From positions 1-7,930 of the forward strand of contig JAQBPZ010000285.1 of NCBI GenBank assembly GCA_028287225.1: a stretch of 7,930 bases of DNA, read 5' to 3'. The notes beneath the pieces are model-generated. The model made no database searches. It saw only the letters and a program-made list of their open reading frames with translations, and had not been told where the DNA came from. This document shows, one piece after another, positions 6,074 through 7,930 of this stretch. The stretch's first letter is position 1. Every line of letters starts with the position of its first letter. The position numbers were made by a program, and so were the translations under genes. This DNA is from Gemmatimonadota bacterium (GTDB lineage Bacteria > Gemmatimonadota > Gemmatimonadetes > Gemmatimonadales > Gemmatimonadaceae).

Positions 6074-7246
6074 TTACGTTGCGAGTTCCCTCGCCAAGAC
6101 TGGCGTTGCGAGTCGCATGGTTGGATTCAGGACCACCATGCGCATTGTTGAGGCATCTGCCTGCAAATAGGAACGCAACACCGTACCTGCGTCACGCCAA
6201 CCGCCTGCGGCAGCGATGTCCTTCACTGGATAGTTCTTTCGCTCGGTCGCCCATTTCCGGCGAAGCGGGTGCCACATGCCTCCCTTGAGCGGTTGAACAT
6301 TTGCCAACAGGTGCGCTTGGCGAAGCCAGTGGTCGAGTAGATGACGGTTGCAAGGCTGCTCGGGATTCCGAGGCGCAGAGAAGACCCAAGGCACTCTCGA
6401 TTTGGGATGCGCATCGGCTAGTGCGTCTCTGACCGCGTCCGACATTGGCACCACGGCCTCGTACCCTTTCTTGTCATTCTCCGCCCGCCACCGAATCGAT
6501 TGAGAGTCAAAATCTACGTCCTCCCATCGAAGGGTTCGCCACGCTGAAATTCGTCGTCCCGTTCCCTCCGCGATAATTAGCGCGAGATACAACAACTCGT
6601 GGACGTCTCGCGCTACATCCAAGAGATTCAGGTAGCTATCGTGGGTCATCACCGGCCGTTGCGGATCTTTTTCCTGCGGCACCGCGATGCCGTGCAGCGG
6701 ATTCTCACGCAGCAAGCGACTTCCGCGAGAAGTACGCTCCTTGGTCGCCCAGCTAAGCGCGGTATGAAGCGCTACGAGGTCGGCGGCAATAGTCCGAGCC
6801 TTGACACCGCCTCCCGGGACCGCTCCTACGAGTTCCGGGTTTCCCTCGCGCCTAGCGCGGCTGTATGAGCGCACGTCAGACTCGGCAAGCCTCTTGGCGA
6901 GAGACTTTTCGCCCAGAAACGTGACGATACGCCGGAGCTTCCGTTCGTCATCGATTTGAGTGCGTGGCTTTTTGTCTCGATGGGCGCCGCTGCGCAGGTA
7001 GAGGGCGGCCAGAAGGCCAAGTGTCACCTCGTCGTGCTCAATGGACCCCTCATTGGCTATGAACTCTGAGAGGAGCTCATAAGCCTGCTTTACCGCGAGC
7101 TTTCTGTCGCGATGCCCGAGACTCCGTCGAGTTTCCCTCCCGTCGATGAAGATGGTGCGCATGATGGTTCCTCCCGCACGTGCCTCATAGAGACGGATGC
7201 GGTGCCCGCGCTCACCAATAGACTTCGACCAAAGCTTTCTAGGCAT
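6074..7246 (-). CDS. Tyrosine recombinase / site-specific integrase
   Basis: This 390-residue enzyme catalyses site-specific DNA cutting and joining through a 3'-phosphotyrosine link. An N-terminal segment (about 6-60, with GERGHRIRLYE and RRSLGHRDR) looks like an arm-type DNA-binding domain. A helical core-binding domain follows at about 70-180. The catalytic domain has Arg232 (GTGRRIS), a beta-hairpin Lys at 259/260 (NDKKG), His326-xx-Arg329 (WHPLRR), Trp350 in the usual His/Trp position (GGW) and the nucleophile Tyr360 (RSYLQAD), so it looks active. I chose the ATG at 7246 because the residues before the next ATG (7162) look like conserved domain sequence, although 7246 has no clear ribosome site while 7162 has an excellent one. 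The open frame further upstream is only antisense to the stress-protein gene. Its 3' end faces the tRNA-Pro gene, the likely integration site. Confidence 0.92.
   Translation of the reverse strand: MPRKLWSKSIGERGHRIRLYEARAGGTIMRTIFIDGRETRRSLGHRDRKLAVKQAYELLSEFIANEGSIEHDEVTLGLLAALYLRSGAHRDKKPRTQIDDERKLRRIVTFLGEKSLAKRLAESDVRSYSRARREGNPELVGAVPGGGVKARTIAADLVALHTALSWATKERTSRGSRLLRENPLHGIAVPQEKDPQRPVMTHDSYLNLLDVARDVHELLYLALIIAEGTGRRISAWRTLRWEDVDFDSQSIRWRAENDKKGYEAVVPMSDAVRDALADAHPKSRVPWVFSAPRNPEQPCNRHLLDHWLRQAHLLANVQPLKGGMWHPLRRKWATERKNYPVKDIAAAGGWRDAGTVLRSYLQADASTMRMVVLNPTMRLATPVLARELAT
7170..7175 (-). promoter_or_regulatory. Strong internal ribosome-binding site in the integrase gene (GGGAGG)
   Basis: On the minus strand GGGAGG stands seven bases before the in-frame ATG at 7162-7160, close to ideal spacing. 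It would yield a 362-residue form beginning MRTIFIDGRE. It either marks the true start or an internal start for a shorter integrase lacking part of the N-terminal DNA-binding region. Confidence 0.5.
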
Positions 7247-7301
7247 AGGTGGCCTGGTTGGCTGGCTGCCGCGAGAAGCCTGCCTTTCACGAGAGCCAGG
7301 C

Positions 7302-7318
7302 GGTCGCCGGGAGCGACC
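7302..7318. promoter_or_regulatory. Small inverted repeat in the divergent integrase/stress-protein intergenic region
   Basis: GGTCGC and GCGACC flank a five-base loop, with CCA/TGG able to add three pairs past a small bulge. A second dyad, GCGAGC-gcgt-GCTCGC, lies at 7416-7431. Both lie in the 220-base region 7247-7466 between divergent start codons, where operators would be expected. In DNA this rich in G+C, short dyads also arise by chance. No convincing promoter boxes are seen here. Confidence 0.3.
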
Positions 7319-7466
7319 TGGGCAACGTCTCGCGGCATCCGGTGTACGAGCGGGCGCAGCGTGCGAAGCAGGACTGCCGATGCGTTGATGACGCCATCCG
7401 CCGCCGAGAGGCGTCGCGAGCGCGTGCTCGCACCAGGAGATCTCACCGTTCGTTGCGGAGCCGCAC

Positions 7467-7930
7467 ATGCAATTGATGTTGCCGAAGAACATCGTCGTCG
7501 CGATCGATCTGGCGGATCCCGCCCATCCGGCAATCCTCACGGCGGCGCGACTGGCCACTGCCGCCGGCGCCGCACTGCACGTCACGAACGTCGTGACCTC
7601 GCCGGGCGGCGATGGCGACGCAGCCGTCCAGGCGCGCGTGAGAGCGGAGCTCGCGGCGATCCTGCTTCGCGCGGGCGTGCGCGTGAATGACGCGACGATC
7701 CATGTGCTCTTCGGGGATCCGCCGTTCGCCATCCGCGCGCTCGCCGACCGCGTGCGCGCCGACGTCATCGTGCTGGGCCCGCACCGCGAGCGTGCCTCGC
7801 CGTCCCGTTCCCTGGGGGGAACGGCCCTCGCGGTCGTCACGAATGCGTGGAGTCCCTGTCTCATCGTATCGGCTCCGCTCCGCCTGCCGCTCAGCCGCGT
7901 GCTCGTGCCCGTCGACCTGTCGGACACCGC
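7467..7930 (+). CDS. Tandem-domain universal stress protein (UspA family), 3'-truncated by the window edge
   Basis: A continuous frame from ATG 7467 to the window end gives 154 residues without a stop. GCGGAG (7455-7460), six bases upstream, supports this start over the in-frame ATG at 7476. Residues 8-14 (NIVVAID) are the first Usp strand. A linker and helix follow, then IHVLFGDPPFAIRALADRVRADVIVLG (78-104) and the closing strand CLIVSAP (131-137), completing one Usp domain. A second begins at 142 (LSRVLVPVDLSDT), as in two-domain stress proteins of about 280-300 residues. Usp proteins are cytoplasmic nucleotide-binding or signalling factors linked to stress survival. The ATP loop (usual pattern G-2X-G-9X-G-S/T) reads GPHR then nine residues then GGT, so the second glycine is missing and binding may be weak or absent in this domain. 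Confidence 0.9.
   Translation, partial: MQLMLPKNIVVAIDLADPAHPAILTAARLATAAGAALHVTNVVTSPGGDGDAAVQARVRAELAAILLRAGVRVNDATIHVLFGDPPFAIRALADRVRADVIVLGPHRERASPSRSLGGTALAVVTNAWSPCLIVSAPLRLPLSRVLVPVDLSDT

Larger units (their letters stand above)
6006..7246. mobile_element. Probable tRNA-associated integrative element, one end or a remnant
   Basis: Starting at the tRNA 3' end, the DNA holds a tyrosine recombinase gene and is clearly richer in A+T than the sequence on both sides, which suggests foreign origin. Genomic islands and prophages often enter at tRNA 3' ends using such enzymes. No other mobile-element gene and no direct repeat of the tRNA end can be seen in the window, so the right boundary is a guess: it may be just past the integrase, or far beyond the window. 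Confidence 0.45.

Noticed and set aside
7516..7523. ATCCCGCC, shared with the tRNA-Pro T arm (5991-5998), as a possible second attachment site.
   Set aside because: Only eight bases match, and they lie within coding codons of the stress protein; this is expected by chance in GC-rich DNA.
7247..7927. Extension of the integrase frame by 227 codons upstream on the minus strand.
   Set aside because: This stretch runs antisense to the stress-protein gene and through the intergenic region. It resembles no recombinase domain, and the integrase fold starts at about 7246.

Overview
The window is GC-rich chromosomal DNA, mostly around 70% G+C by eye, with GTG starts and Arg/Ala-rich shadow frames on both strands. 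Gene style suggests a high-GC environmental bacterium. The secreted alpha/beta hydrolase, with its small N-terminal beta domain and '...GAQQ' signal-peptide end, and the style of the integrase N-terminus fit Gemmatimonadota. That placement is inference from general familiarity, not from a search.

Layout. (1) 1-4025, plus strand: a cell-surface polysaccharide operon. It holds the C-terminal two thirds of a UDP-GlcNAc 2-epimerase (WecB type), an unrecognised polytopic membrane protein, a processive membrane glycosyltransferase of family GT2, and a membrane-anchored bactofilin-like (polymer-forming cytoskeletal) beta-helix protein. The last three genes are joined by two GTGA stop/start overlaps, which implies translational coupling. 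A simple reading is that the epimerase supplies UDP-ManNAc, the GT2 enzyme polymerises and extrudes a glycan, and the other two proteins are assembly or scaffold partners. (2) 4026-4319: a convergent intergenic region filled by a striking nested inverted repeat, with 28-bp and 18-bp perfect arms around an 18-bp GC-rich hairpin. It lies between the operon and the hydrolase gene and may be a two-way terminator, a REP/MITE-like element, or both. (3) 4320-5759, minus strand: an exported alpha/beta hydrolase with an intact Ser-Asp-His triad.

(4) 5932-6005, plus strand: tRNA-Pro with anticodon GGG, with a plausible promoter upstream and a hairpin terminator downstream. (5) 6074-7246, minus strand: a complete tyrosine recombinase next to the tRNA 3' end. 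Its base composition is visibly more A+T-rich than the flanks, so this is probably one end, or a remnant, of an element integrated at the tRNA gene. No second attachment site or cargo is recognisable here. (6) 7467-7930, plus strand: the start of a tandem-domain universal stress protein that runs off the right edge, transcribed divergently from the integrase.

The best candidates for something undescribed are the membrane protein / GT2 / anchored bactofilin trio and the nested palindrome that follows it. Neither can be proved novel without searches.
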